Positions 8,748 through 17,408 of a DNA stretch of 64,000 bases are shown here, one piece after another (the first letter of the stretch is position 1; every line of letters starts with the position of its first letter). Source of the DNA: a virus. The stretch is taken from IMG/VR virus record IMGVR_UViG_3300017940_000554, positions 1 through 64,000 of that record; one strand, given 5' to 3'. Under the pieces are notes generated by a model that did not search any database, had not been told where the DNA came from, and was given only the letters and a program-made list of their open reading frames with translations. A program made the position numbers and the translations under genes.

Positions 8748-8987
8748 TTACAAAACTTTTTCGCCGATATCAAGTGCAGGTCGAATTTCTGCCGCTTGCG
8801 CATCAGAAATCTTGGTGCGTTGCTCAATATTGACGCCTTGCACAGAGCCTTGGTTGTATTGAATCACCATTTTTCCTGTTGTTTTTGTCACTTTCAGAAT
8901 TTCATTCAGTTGTTCCACATCCACAGGCAATTCAATGCTTGCTTCCGTCAAGTAATAGTCTTTCTGAATCTTGATCTTTGGCTCCAT
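8748..8987 (-). CDS. Hypothetical protein, 79 aa
   Basis: A small acidic/mixed protein (KDYYLTEASIELPVDVEQLNEILKVTKTTGK) with alternating strand and helix, located between portal and the 34-aa basic gene. ATG at 8987 follows a GGGAGAAGAG ribosome site. No motif recognised. Confidence 0.55.
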   Translation of the reverse strand: MEPKIKIQKDYYLTEASIELPVDVEQLNEILKVTKTTGKMVIQYNQGSVQGVNIEQRTKISDAQAAEIRPALDIGEKVL

Positions 8988-9003
8988 GCTCTTCTCCCTT
9001 TTT

Positions 9004-11076
9004 CTACGATTCTGTTACCACGGTCCGCGGTTCTCCACCTTGTGCGCCTTTTTGTTTAATGCGTGGCGCTTTTGCTCCTGAAGATGGCCGTCCGCCGCCA
9101 CCACCTTTTCCGCCGCCTTTTCCTTTACCACCGCCTCCACCGCCTTCGCCTCCTGGTGGTTGCAATCCCAGTTGCTGCATCAACTGTTGCGCTGCGGCTG
9201 CAGCCAGAATCTTCAATTTCTGCGTTTCCAACTCTTCGTTAAACCATTTCTCGTGTTCCGTATTTCCTGCAATTTCGCCGTAATTTGGAATATCCAGATT
9301 TTTCATTACGGTGCACCAGGAAATCGGCGCTCCCCCACGCTTCAACTGCAACATCATTAATTGACGCTGCATCTGTGTCACCTTCAGCAATGTGCTTGGC
9401 ACTGAAGTAAGTCGAATTTGCTTCGCAAACCACCGTGCACGGGTTAATTGATCATAGCGAGACGGACCCGACGGAAAATTACCACCCACCATTTCATCCG
9501 GCATATGGCTCGGCACCAAATCGTCCGGATTGTAGTCAAAAACTTCACGCGCAATGTTATCTGGTCCTACATACTCCATGATTCGTTTCACATTGAACCA
9601 TTGCAGAATCAGAAACTTCATCCGGTATCCAACTGCCTTGTTCGCTTTTTCAATGCGGGCGGCAATTCCCTTCGCAATCGGACCAATCGATTCCAGCATC
9701 TTGTCCGCTGTATCATTGGCAATATTCATCTTCACGTTTTGCAAATTGCCAAGGTCTGTCAGTCCAAGCTGGGCCTGTTTGGCTTCCTTCAAATACTTCA
9801 AAAACGTAAAATGCTCTGATCGAACGTTTACGCCTTCCGGCAAAAGCGATTGCAAAATGTCTTTCGGTTTTCCATCCACACCATAGCGAACATCTTGTTC
9901 AAAAATGTCAAAATGCTCAATCTTTGCGCCACCCGTAGCTGTGTGGTCATAGCCAATCGGCGGATTCAAGGTAATCGTAATTACGTCATCAATCTTGCGT
10001 TCAATCTTCCGCGTTGTAGTTTCAATCGAAGAAACATCACCTACCAAAGACCGTCCCAGCGGTTCCCAGGCCCAATCGTCTACGGTGTACTGAATCACCG
10101 GAATCTTTCCGTCCCAATCAAAGGTTGGCCCGTCATACATCGGTCGATCCAACCCTGTTGAGGTAATAATGAGCCGCAAGTTCGGATACACGCGGCAATC
10201 TTCCACAGTCGCCGGACGCATATACGGAAGTCCATTGCGCATTCCGCCAAAGATATCTTGGCCAACCGTAGGCACTTTATAAAACCAGCTTGTGTTCGGA
10301 TCGCCCATCGGCAATTCGTAGCCCGTATTATTGATGCGCAGATCGCGCACAAAGGTATAACGGATTTCCGTATAGAGATTGCCGAAGTTTCTTCCCTCTT
10401 CTCCATAGCGATAGCGCTCGGCATAATCCATACGCCGGGCTTGCACGCGTGTCTTATAACTTCGCGGCCCCACAGTCTGCAAGTGACCCTGGAAAAGCGG
10501 AAAACGCCCATGCGCTTCTGCAATCGGCATGTAGTCGTATACAGTTACGGCATAGGCATCCTGCACATCGTTGCTTCTTGGCATCTGCACAGGAATTACA
10601 TCCAAAAGTCCAAGCGCATCAAACACCATCTTGCGTTCGCCATAGCCGTATTCATCCGCGCGCACTTTCGGCCATAAATAGCCAATGCCCATCACTGCGG
10701 CATACTGCAAAACTTTTAAAATTTGGAACGGAAAATCAGATTCCAGATAAACGGCCTTTGATACTTTCGTCAGCATCTCCGCCATTTGTTTATAAGCCGA
10801 AATATCCGATCCAAAACCAGCAATTTCACGCACTTCCGCCAACGTTTCGCAGAATTTTCTGATGTCGTATTTCAGCTCGTTGGTAACCAGATTCGAACGC
10901 GATTTATCCCGGAAAATCGCATCAAAAACACGCAAATTTGTGCCTAGATTTTTGTAACAAGACTGCCCTTCAAGGAAGCCTTCTCCTTCCTCGATCTGCT
11001 CTTCAATCCAACCGATTCGTGCACTCGGCGTACTTTCAAATTTCGGTACTTGCCACGCAATAGTTTCCAGTTCCAC
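9004..11076 (-). CDS. Portal protein (690 aa)
   Basis: The start is GTG at 11076, six bases after AGG. Size, position after TerL and before scaffold/capsid, and sequence all fit a portal. It has an N-terminal helical segment, a Tyr/Trp-rich wing region (QDAYAVTVYDYMPIAEAHGRF), a stem/clip region (SLVGDVSSIETTTRKIERKIDDVITITLNPP) and a long helical crown (LGLTDLGNLQNVKMNIANDTADKML). The tail end (residues ~640-675) is a run of Gly and Lys (GGGGGKGKGGGKGG), an unusual flexible appendage. The dodecameric ring would form the DNA entry vertex. Confidence 0.7.
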   Translation of the reverse strand: MELETIAWQVPKFESTPSARIGWIEEQIEEGEGFLEGQSCYKNLGTNLRVFDAIFRDKSRSNLVTNELKYDIRKFCETLAEVREIAGFGSDISAYKQMAEMLTKVSKAVYLESDFPFQILKVLQYAAVMGIGYLWPKVRADEYGYGERKMVFDALGLLDVIPVQMPRSNDVQDAYAVTVYDYMPIAEAHGRFPLFQGHLQTVGPRSYKTRVQARRMDYAERYRYGEEGRNFGNLYTEIRYTFVRDLRINNTGYELPMGDPNTSWFYKVPTVGQDIFGGMRNGLPYMRPATVEDCRVYPNLRLIITSTGLDRPMYDGPTFDWDGKIPVIQYTVDDWAWEPLGRSLVGDVSSIETTTRKIERKIDDVITITLNPPIGYDHTATGGAKIEHFDIFEQDVRYGVDGKPKDILQSLLPEGVNVRSEHFTFLKYLKEAKQAQLGLTDLGNLQNVKMNIANDTADKMLESIGPIAKGIAARIEKANKAVGYRMKFLILQWFNVKRIMEYVGPDNIAREVFDYNPDDLVPSHMPDEMVGGNFPSGPSRYDQLTRARWFAKQIRLTSVPSTLLKVTQMQRQLMMLQLKRGGAPISWCTVMKNLDIPNYGEIAGNTEHEKWFNEELETQKLKILAAAAAQQLMQQLGLQPPGGEGGGGGGKGKGGGKGGGGGRPSSGAKAPRIKQKGAQGGEPRTVVTES

Positions 11077-11230
11077 GTGGTACCTATTTCTTTTTCATTG
11101 AAATCCTGAACTATGAGCGCATAGTAGGCGAAACTTGTTTTACCGTCTATGCCAATTTCTTTTCATCTCATTCCATAAATCCAATAAGTTCAGTTAGAAC
11201 ATAAACGTGTCCATTGAACGATTACATACA

Positions 11231-11620
11231 TCAATGTCCATGCTCATAGCCCTCCGCATGAAGATAACTTTCGCGCTTCCATTTCCACTTAGCTTGCCGC
11301 TGATCATAAAGTTCAAGATGGCGCTGCAAAAACTCGCGATTCTTCCAGTCACGCGCTTTAGCAATCTGCGCATGGATGTGGCCACGCAAGTTGCGCACTA
11401 ATTCAGCTTCGATATATTCGCGATTTTCGTCTTCCATCGCTTCGCGCTCGGCTTCCTGTTCGCGCATGCGTTGTGAAAGCCGCTCGGCATCGTGCGCGGT
11501 ATTGCACACAATCTTTTCGTAGAAAGTTGGTGCCGGATATTCTTCAGGCAATCCCATCACAAGCTGACCATTCGTGGTATTCAGCCAAAAAACAATTTTG
11601 CGACTCAATTGCGCGTTCAA
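11231..11620 (-). CDS. Hypothetical charged coiled-coil protein, 129 aa
   Basis: I choose TTG at 11620: it overlaps the TerL stop as TTGA and lies seven bases after AGGAG. A longer start would overlap TerL further without a ribosome site. Residues ~45-125 form a highly charged helix (LSQRMREQEAEREAMEDENREYIEAELV). It sits between TerL and portal; a small structural or packaging-accessory role is possible but unproven. Confidence 0.55.
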   Translation of the reverse strand: MNAQLSRKIVFWLNTTNGQLVMGLPEEYPAPTFYEKIVCNTAHDAERLSQRMREQEAEREAMEDENREYIEAELVRNLRGHIHAQIAKARDWKNREFLQRHLELYDQRQAKWKWKRESYLHAEGYEHGH

Positions 11621-13764
11621 TCGAATACTCCTACTGAAACCATGTTGAGTGAGCAAACTGCTTTGCTCAACGGAGGCATCTTTTCTTGCGGCAATGCATA
11701 ACGTTTTTGTGACCGTTCAGCAAGAATGTCAAAGTCGTGCGCGGTAAAGAAGGATTGCGCCGCCGCTCGCACGCGATCATCGTGCTGACCGCTGCGATGC
11801 GTCATCTTGCTTTTGCCAGCCGCTTCATGTCGTTCCAAAGTTTTCAGTTCTTCAATCAGCCACTTCGATGCCGGTCGATACCAGCCGCCATTCACAGCTT
11901 CTGTAAAACGCGTCATCAAAATCGGCACGCTCCACACATTCGAGTACCATCCCTGCTTTTTCCCGGATTCATCCTTGATCTTTTTGCTGTCGTAGCGGCG
12001 TGGAATGTGATGCCAATGAAAGCCCATCAGCTTCAGCTGGTGCTGGCATGTATCGCCAGGTCGCGTAATCTGCTCCACACAAAATTTCACGCCTCGCGCA
12101 TCGTGCGCATGCTGGCCATACCACGCGGCCATGCAAGCTGCAAAGCCCACTACTTGCGCAGAGTTGATGCGGTTCGATACCAGCTCGGCCACTTGATAGT
12201 CGTATTCATCCCCAAACCGATTGCGCGTCATCGATACGCAAGTACGGTCTTCATCCTCTTTGCCCAAACCATCCGCAGTATCAATACCGCAGCTATACGT
12301 GTAACCCTGTTTTGGTTCTTCATAAACCAGCAACTTATCAAAAGTTTCAGATTCCACGTCTTCGTCTACAGGCAAAAGCGGAACCAGAATCCAGTCAAAA
12401 TATTGGCCTCTATCCGATTTCCAGTTCACGCGAATATGCGGTTTGTCATAATCGACAATCGTTTCATTGGGTTCAAAACCTTCATCGATGGAATCGCCCG
12501 TAATCGCATAAGCCTGCACCGGCTTTTTTCTTTCTTTAGAATCGCTGCGCACTTCATAAATGTGATCTTCAATCTCCTGGATCACATCAGGTTCAAACAC
12601 GCTGTCATACAAGCCCGTCAAGGCTTCAAAATCATCCGCTGGCATCTGTGCCAGCCAGATTTTTTGACTATGGTTCTTGCAGGATTTGTCGTAGTTGAAC
12701 TGCCAAAACCATTGCTGTTCGAGCGGCATTCGCCAGTTGGTGCCAACTACGCGAGATAAAAACGGCGTATTGCGAACAAACAATTCTGCGCGAGCTACAT
12801 GTTTCCGTGTCGCTTCAAGACGCTTTTCATAAAAACGTTCTGGCACCGGAAATTGACTGATCCAATCCTTTTCCGGATACAGATCCGTTGCCATCGGCCA
12901 AGGAATGAACACCAGACAAAGATCATGCAACCCTTTCGGAAAGTCTTCTTTGGCCGCACGCCATGTTTCAGCCAACCATCCGGTATTGCCGCCACCCGTG
13001 CCTTCAAACACCATGAAGAGGTTTTTCGTGCTGTGCGTTGCACGCAGCAGTCCCTCTTCAATCACTTTTTTGGGCTTCGGAATGTCAGCAAGTTCCGATA
13101 CATGAATGCAGGTCGGCGTCCAGCCTTGCGCGATGCCGGTTGCCTGCATACCCGATTGAATCGAAAGAACCGATCCATTATCGAAGGCACCCTTGGGCAA
13201 ACGCCGTGGCACCAGCCACCAAGGGCAGCGATTGTAGGCAATATCCAGAATGCGGCCGATCAACTCAGACTTATCTGCCTGCACAGAAGCCATCACGGCC
13301 TGCGTGTGTGGAATAAACAGCATTCTGTGAAGGAATTTCAGAGCGGTTTTTGTGGTGATGCCAACCTGCCGCGCTTTCAAAATCAGCAAACGAATAGCAA
13401 CTTGCCGTTCGTCAAAGTCTGCAATCACAGAATCGAAAATCTCCTGCGATTTGCGATTTCTGAATTTGAAGATCTCACCGCCTTCATTGCACACAAATCC
13501 ATAGCGGCTTTCAAAATAGTCGCTATTTAAAGCGCAAAGAGCTTGCTCATTCTCAATCCAGCGCCAGATTTCCTTTTGTCGTTTCTGAGTGATCGCACGA
13601 ACAAGCGTGATATAGGAAGAGCGGGAGTTTGTTTCAATTTTTACGAGAGAGTCGATGTAATGTTTAAATTCATCAACCTGATCAAGCGTATGAGGAGTAG
13701 GCATCCACCCCTCACGCGCGGCAAATTCATCCAAGTTACGGAGAATAATCTTTTCGGAGTACAT
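11617..13764 (-). CDS. terL: Terminase large subunit (TerL), 715 aa
   Basis: This is the DNA-packaging motor ATPase plus RNase-H-fold nuclease. An adenine-binding/Walker-A-type motif is visible as LILKARQVGITTKTA (residues ~127-141). A Walker-B-type strand follows near residue 250 (NLFMVFEGTGGGN). The nuclease domain starts at YSCGIDTADGLGKEDEDRT (~residue 495), with catalytic Asp candidates in GIDTAD and EDEDRT. It leads the packaging/head gene order and couples to the next gene by TTGA. Length is somewhat above the family average. Confidence 0.85.
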   Translation of the reverse strand: MYSEKIILRNLDEFAAREGWMPTPHTLDQVDEFKHYIDSLVKIETNSRSSYITLVRAITQKRQKEIWRWIENEQALCALNSDYFESRYGFVCNEGGEIFKFRNRKSQEIFDSVIADFDERQVAIRLLILKARQVGITTKTALKFLHRMLFIPHTQAVMASVQADKSELIGRILDIAYNRCPWWLVPRRLPKGAFDNGSVLSIQSGMQATGIAQGWTPTCIHVSELADIPKPKKVIEEGLLRATHSTKNLFMVFEGTGGGNTGWLAETWRAAKEDFPKGLHDLCLVFIPWPMATDLYPEKDWISQFPVPERFYEKRLEATRKHVARAELFVRNTPFLSRVVGTNWRMPLEQQWFWQFNYDKSCKNHSQKIWLAQMPADDFEALTGLYDSVFEPDVIQEIEDHIYEVRSDSKERKKPVQAYAITGDSIDEGFEPNETIVDYDKPHIRVNWKSDRGQYFDWILVPLLPVDEDVESETFDKLLVYEEPKQGYTYSCGIDTADGLGKEDEDRTCVSMTRNRFGDEYDYQVAELVSNRINSAQVVGFAACMAAWYGQHAHDARGVKFCVEQITRPGDTCQHQLKLMGFHWHHIPRRYDSKKIKDESGKKQGWYSNVWSVPILMTRFTEAVNGGWYRPASKWLIEELKTLERHEAAGKSKMTHRSGQHDDRVRAAAQSFFTAHDFDILAERSQKRYALPQEKMPPLSKAVCSLNMVSVGVFD

Positions 13765-13775
13765 CGCCCTCCGAG

Positions 13776-13889
13776 CTAGCCTTTGACAGCAGTCGTCTTG
13801 GCAGCTCTCTTACCGAGCTTGTTCACCCGCGGCGTCATCTTTTTCAGTTGCACCAGCGTGGTCTTGGTAACGCGCTTCGTTTTTGCCAT
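13776..13889 (-). CDS. Tiny highly basic protein, 37 aa
   Basis: ATG at 13889 follows AAGGAGGAAGTC. The product starts MAKTKRVTKTTLVQLKK and ends KRAAKTTAVKG, is strongly basic and has no acidic residues. It lies behind leader copy 3 and promoter 14014-14042, just upstream of TerL. The pairing with the 34-aa gene at 8495-8599 suggests a small family of abundant basic peptides. Function unknown; DNA or RNA binding is inferred from charge. Confidence 0.65.
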   Translation of the reverse strand: MAKTKRVTKTTLVQLKKMTPRVNKLGKRAAKTTAVKG

Positions 13890-13898
13890 GACTTCCTC

Positions 13899-14000
13899 CT
13901 TGGAACGGAATCTATTGCGATGGACTGGAAACAGAAATGGCTCAGGCCATCTCTGGTCCTGAGCCATTGCTTGTTCCCGTAGAGGGGGGCATGCGTCTCG
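13899..14000 (-). promoter_or_regulatory. Repeated structured 5' leader, copy 3
   Basis: This copy carries matching changes in both arms: ATGGCTCAGG pairs with CCTGAGCCAT, while copies 1 and 2 have ATGGCTCAAG and CTTGAGCCAT. The compensatory change supports a folded RNA. It lies upstream of the 37-aa gene and downstream of promoter 14014-14042. Confidence 0.65.
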
Positions 14001-14013
14001 GTAATTCTTTTTA

Positions 14014-14042
14014 CATGTATTCCGAATCGAAGTACGTGTCAA
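14014..14042 (-). promoter_or_regulatory. Sigma70-like late promoter
   Basis: On the minus strand TTGACA (14037-14042), a 17-nt spacer and TACATG (14014-14019). The spacer shares GATTCGG with promoter 8710-8738. It should drive leader copy 3, the 37-aa gene and the packaging operon. Confidence 0.6.
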
Positions 14043-14090
14043 GCCTAACTTATGCGGCAAAATGAACCATAAAAAATTCCTTTGATCACG

Positions 14091-14957
14091 TCATTCACAA
14101 AGTCCATATTTGCTTTCACACGCTGGGCGCGCAATTCCGTTAAAAATGTTGAACTGTCTGCCGCCACGATCTGTACGCGCCCATTCCACCACTTCATCCA
14201 CATAGTTGTGGATCGTGAATTTTCCGCGTGCATCTATGCGTGGCAGGATGCCTGGAACGCAGGGAGCAAAGAACGTGAAACCTGTACGCTGTTCCCAACT
14301 TCTGATCTTGTCAATCATCTCCGGAAATCGGTCGGCCCAAAGACGCATATCCTCCTTGCCGCTGTTAATGCAAGGGGCACATCCGACGCGACCAAAACCA
14401 AGGGAATAAAGCGGATTGATGAGTTCGCCCGCTGCAAGCACATCGTCAAAGCACTGTTGCTTCGCCATTGCCGCAATAGGATGATTCACATAGCAATCAA
14501 AGTAATCATCCCACTCGCGCAATGGCGTGTCTTTGCGTGCTTCTGATTCTTCACGTCTCAAGCCCGTGTATCGTTCATAATCATCTTGAACGTTGTCGCG
14601 CACCCAACGCCGCTGAGGAACTAACTTCAACTTTTCAGTACAGAATTGCGCTTTGCGCGATGGAGTGCGCTTCTTAATCTCAATCATGGTCGGAAAGTCG
14701 AGCGGCGCATTCCCATCGAATCCTCGATGCTCTGCAAAGCCATCGGTCTCCCACATATCGCGCACAAGATTATCAACCGTAACCACTGGAAATACTTCAC
14801 GACTATATTGCGCAATGAAAGCTGTGGTCAGCGGATGCTCATTGCCACCAGCGGGGGAGTTCAACAGGATGATATCTTCAGCAGCAAAACGCTCACGTAC
14901 CCAAAGAGCTGTGCGTTGCGAATCGATTCCCCCGGAAAAGCCAACAATATGTTTCAT
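14091..14957 (-). CDS. PAPS reductase-like / N-type ATP pyrophosphatase family protein (288 aa)
   Basis: The PP-loop SGGIDSQRTAL lies at residues ~8-18, the signature of ATP-pyrophosphatases that adenylate substrates. The C-terminal part has CAPCINSGKEDM and further Cys residues, as in PAPS-reductase-like and DndC-like proteins that bind Fe-S clusters. The start overlaps the upstream stop by ATGA. Phages often carry such genes, and roles in base modification or sulfur transfer are proposed for the family. The true substrate cannot be read from sequence. Confidence 0.75.
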   Translation of the reverse strand: MKHIVGFSGGIDSQRTALWVRERFAAEDIILLNSPAGGNEHPLTTAFIAQYSREVFPVVTVDNLVRDMWETDGFAEHRGFDGNAPLDFPTMIEIKKRTPSRKAQFCTEKLKLVPQRRWVRDNVQDDYERYTGLRREESEARKDTPLREWDDYFDCYVNHPIAAMAKQQCFDDVLAAGELINPLYSLGFGRVGCAPCINSGKEDMRLWADRFPEMIDKIRSWEQRTGFTFFAPCVPGILPRIDARGKFTIHNYVDEVVEWARTDRGGRQFNIFNGIARPACESKYGLCE

Positions 14958-15568
14958 TGTTGGTCTCCGTCTCCCAAGCGTTTCTGCCGGATTGGCACCA
15001 GCTTTTCCAGCATGGCGCTAGGCGATGGAAACAAATCGTCCAAGTCATCTTCACTGCCAAAAACTTCACTTGATTCAGATGATTCTTCTGATTTTTCTGC
15101 CGAGCTTCCAAACACCGCTTTACCGATGAAGGTTGGCCCCTTCGGAGACGGGAGCGCACCCACCATAATGTCGACTGCCGTGCGATCTTTTTCGCCGCTT
15201 GGCATTTTGGCAAATTCAATTCTCTTTTTCATCAAGCTTGGATGCGCGGTCAAAGCCAGAATTCTTGATGTATTGCCAAAAGAAAGCGTAATCGCATTCA
15301 TGATTGCGCCGCACAAAGTTCGTCCATCCAGGTTGGCAGAAAGCGCAATCGCTTCCCATGGAACGCAGCGCCGATCCGTTTCCGGCATGGCATCGTACTT
15401 TTTCAAAAATGCTGCAATCACTTCGTCATGAACACAAAAGCGCATGGCGTCGAGTACCGAGCGCAATCCACCTTCTGCATGTTTGAACATCGAACTGAGC
15501 GCCGGCACCTTCGCTAGTTGTTCAGGCTTCACTTTCAGGCGTTTCAACGCTTCCGCTGTTCTCGTCAT
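14954..15568 (-). CDS. Possible terminase small subunit, ~204 aa
   Basis: I prefer the ATG at 15568 (MTRTAEALKRLKVKPEQLAKV) over an in-frame start at 15784, because the longer form would overlap almost all of the preceding gene. Residues 1-120 are helical and look DNA-binding. The central phrase EFAKMPSGEKDRTAVDIMVGALPSPKGPTFIGKAVF is followed by an acidic Ser-rich tail (EKSEESSESSEVFGSEDDLDDLF). Position one gene upstream of the basic peptide and TerL suggests the DNA-recognition subunit of packaging. This is a contextual guess. Confidence 0.45.
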   Translation of the reverse strand: MTRTAEALKRLKVKPEQLAKVPALSSMFKHAEGGLRSVLDAMRFCVHDEVIAAFLKKYDAMPETDRRCVPWEAIALSANLDGRTLCGAIMNAITLSFGNTSRILALTAHPSLMKKRIEFAKMPSGEKDRTAVDIMVGALPSPKGPTFIGKAVFGSSAEKSEESSESSEVFGSEDDLDDLFPSPSAMLEKLVPIRQKRLGDGDQQ

Positions 15569-15854
15569 CCTTGTTTCCAGTTTTGGCACTGGTAGATTCA
15601 AGGAATTCTCTTTCGCGCGGGCCGACGTACTCTTTAATCGTGAGCCATTCTTCCGTGGTTTCGTCGCTTGCTCCATGCTGCTCACGGAGGATGTCTTCTT
15701 CGGTGGGGACGCGAGAGTAAACAGCTTCACGGACTTCTTTTCGTTCGGGCCACTGCTTGGCGAATTGTTTTTCTTGTGTGTCATGGATGCCAGTCAAAGC
15801 TCCTGCAATCTGTTCAAACGCTGTGACAAGTCGCTCTTCTTGTTCTTCAGTCAT
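15522..15854 (-). CDS. Hypothetical acidic protein, 110 aa
   Basis: ATG at 15854 overlaps the upstream stop by ATGA. The sequence is helical and charged (MTEEQEERLVTAFEQIAGALTGIHDTQEKQFAKQW, then PTEEDILREQHGASDETTEEW). Its end overlaps the start of the following gene by about 47 nt. Unknown function. Confidence 0.5.
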   Translation of the reverse strand: MTEEQEERLVTAFEQIAGALTGIHDTQEKQFAKQWPERKEVREAVYSRVPTEEDILREQHGASDETTEEWLTIKEYVGPREREFLESTSAKTGNKDDENSGSVETPESEA

Positions 15855-16171
15855 TGAATCTTCTCCTGAGGAACTTCGCCATAGCTCGGAAAAATATTGC
15901 CATCCACAATAGGCAAATCGATCGGATCAAGATCATCGAACGGCAATTCCGGCATCAGCCGCTGCGCCAGTTGGTAGGGCGTTTCCAAGGTTGGGTTCTT
16001 GCAGTTCTTGTGTTCTGTCTGATCCACCCACCACGGCCCTACCTTCACATGGCGATATTTGTGCGTCTTCAGAATCCGCTTGTGGCAGAGTCTGCAAGTG
16101 CGATGATGAACTTCTTCAAGGTTGAAGAGCCCGATCAATCTTTCAAACCAGGTTTGCTTTTTCTCTTTCAT
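15851..16171 (-). CDS. Small putative zinc-ribbon protein, 106 aa
   Basis: The sequence holds TCRLCHKRILKTHKY and EHKNC, a CxxC plus His/Cys set that may bind zinc. The second half is Pro/Asp-rich. It is translationally coupled to the 110-aa gene. No enzymatic role is apparent. Confidence 0.5.
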   Translation of the reverse strand: MKEKKQTWFERLIGLFNLEEVHHRTCRLCHKRILKTHKYRHVKVGPWWVDQTEHKNCKNPTLETPYQLAQRLMPELPFDDLDPIDLPIVDGNIFPSYGEVPQEKIQ

Positions 16172-16180
16172 CCCACAAAC

Positions 16181-16513
16181 CTACTTTTTTTCTGATGCAG
16201 GGAGTGCTGGCTTGACAGTAGGAGTGGGCTGCTTCGGTTGATCCGCTTCCACAATAAACGTCGTTGGATTGATGTGGAAGCCGGAATGCTCTGCGGCAAA
16301 TTCCGAAAGCACCGCTTGTTCCTCTTGACTTGCATCCTGCCATTGTTTCTGCGCACTCTGTTTTGTTTGCTGACAGCTTTGCAACGCAATCCGAACAGTA
16401 GTGCTCAATTGCGGCACAGGTTTTGAATCAGGCACTGGTGCAGGCGGCTGTTGTGCAAAAGCCGCCAGCAACATGATTCCAAGAAACACAAAAATCACAA
16501 GAATCTTTTTCAT
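16181..16513 (-). CDS. Small exported protein with signal peptide, 110 aa
   Basis: MKKILVIFVFLGIMLLAAFAQQ is a clear signal peptide with a likely cleavage after AFA. The mature part is Pro/Gln-rich at both ends with a helix in the middle (TVRIALQSCQQTKQSAQKQWQDASQEEQAVLSEF). There is no lipobox Cys. A periplasmic or lysis-associated role such as a spanin component is possible; the sequence does not prove it. Confidence 0.55.
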   Translation of the reverse strand: MKKILVIFVFLGIMLLAAFAQQPPAPVPDSKPVPQLSTTVRIALQSCQQTKQSAQKQWQDASQEEQAVLSEFAAEHSGFHINPTTFIVEADQPKQPTPTVKPALPASEKK

Positions 16514-16534
16514 TGCTTTTCCTGTTCATCCTCG

Positions 16535-16957
16535 TTATTCCAAACTGTCTGCGGCATTCTTTCTTGCATAGCGCCGCTTCTTGATTACTTCATGACCACT
16601 TTCATCCTTGCTCAGCGTCGGCACTTCTTGGCCGCTGCGCTCCCGCACAAGATTCAAACGCGGCTCCAGCGCAATCACAATCTCCGCATCCACGGTCTTC
16701 TCTGTGATCTGAGCACCTGACAAGTCTTGATTGGCAGGGCGATTTACAGCAATGTCCTGCTTGATCTCAACAATGTCCACCCCGTGCAGATTCAAATGCA
16801 CATGCACGTTCCCGTCGTAGCCCGCTTGGTAACTGTCCGTCTCCCGCAAATTGCAATCAGCCCGGAGCTTTGCTTCCACCTGATCCAAAATGTCGTTGAT
16901 GATCTCTTCGCCCGTCAGCCCTTCCACATATTCCGTTGTCTCCACCTTATCCTCCAC
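16535..16957 (-). CDS. Hypothetical protein, 140 aa
   Basis: An acidic N-terminal half (MEDKVETTEYVEGLTGEEIINDILDQVEAKL) leads into strands (NVHVHLNLHGVDIVEIKQDIAV) and a basic C-terminus (KKRRYARKNAA). It overlaps the start of the next upstream gene by about 10 nt. No family recognised. Confidence 0.5.
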   Translation of the reverse strand: MEDKVETTEYVEGLTGEEIINDILDQVEAKLRADCNLRETDSYQAGYDGNVHVHLNLHGVDIVEIKQDIAVNRPANQDLSGAQITEKTVDAEIVIALEPRLNLVRERSGQEVPTLSKDESGHEVIKKRRYARKNAADSLE

Positions 16958-17174
16958 CGTTTCTAGATTTCACTTTTTCCAGATACCAAATCTCTGTCAA
17001 CCGCAGCAACCCAATAAAATGCGAATTCGCATCTATGTTCGTTTGCCAAGCCAGATCGCCACTCTTGGTTCTATACGTCACAACTACTTCCAATGGCTCA
17101 TCGTTACCGAAATCTTCCAGACAGTCAATCAGCACTTGACTCGGCGAACGCTTTGTATCACTTTGCTCGTCCAC
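16947..17174 (-). CDS. Hypothetical protein, 75 aa
   Basis: Small soluble protein with a beta-hairpin-like core (LEVVVTYRTKSGDLAWQTNIDANSHFIGLLRLTEIWYL). It directly abuts the HTH gene (stop at 17175) and may be co-expressed with it. Unknown function. Confidence 0.5.
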   Translation of the reverse strand: MDEQSDTKRSPSQVLIDCLEDFGNDEPLEVVVTYRTKSGDLAWQTNIDANSHFIGLLRLTEIWYLEKVKSRNGGG

Positions 17175-17408
17175 TTACATCTCCTCGTCATGACTGTATT
17201 TTGCCTTCAACGCCAGAAACTTTCTCAGTGTGTTCTGAATCGGGGAAACCTTGCCCTTCTCAATCAGCTGTACCTCGCGCCGACTCATCCCTAAAACCTC
17301 AGCCAGTCTCACCTGCGTGAACAGATGATCCTTGCGAAATGCCCGCCACTCCTGGCTGCGCACTTCCCGCTCTTTCAACTCCTCGTCAGTGACCGCTGGC
17401 TTTGGCAT
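17175..17408 (-). CDS. XRE-family helix-turn-helix regulator, 77 aa
   Basis: ATG at 17408 follows GGAGAG by four bases; an earlier in-frame start lacks a ribosome site. The HTH region reads FTQVRLAEVLGMSRREVQLIEKGKVSPIQNTLRKFLAL, a standard Cro/CI-type fold. It is the first gene leftward of the divergent control region and is a good candidate for the protein that binds the operators there. Whether it acts as repressor or late-gene switch is inference. Confidence 0.75.
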   Translation of the reverse strand: MPKPAVTDEELKEREVRSQEWRAFRKDHLFTQVRLAEVLGMSRREVQLIEKGKVSPIQNTLRKFLALKAKYSHDEEM

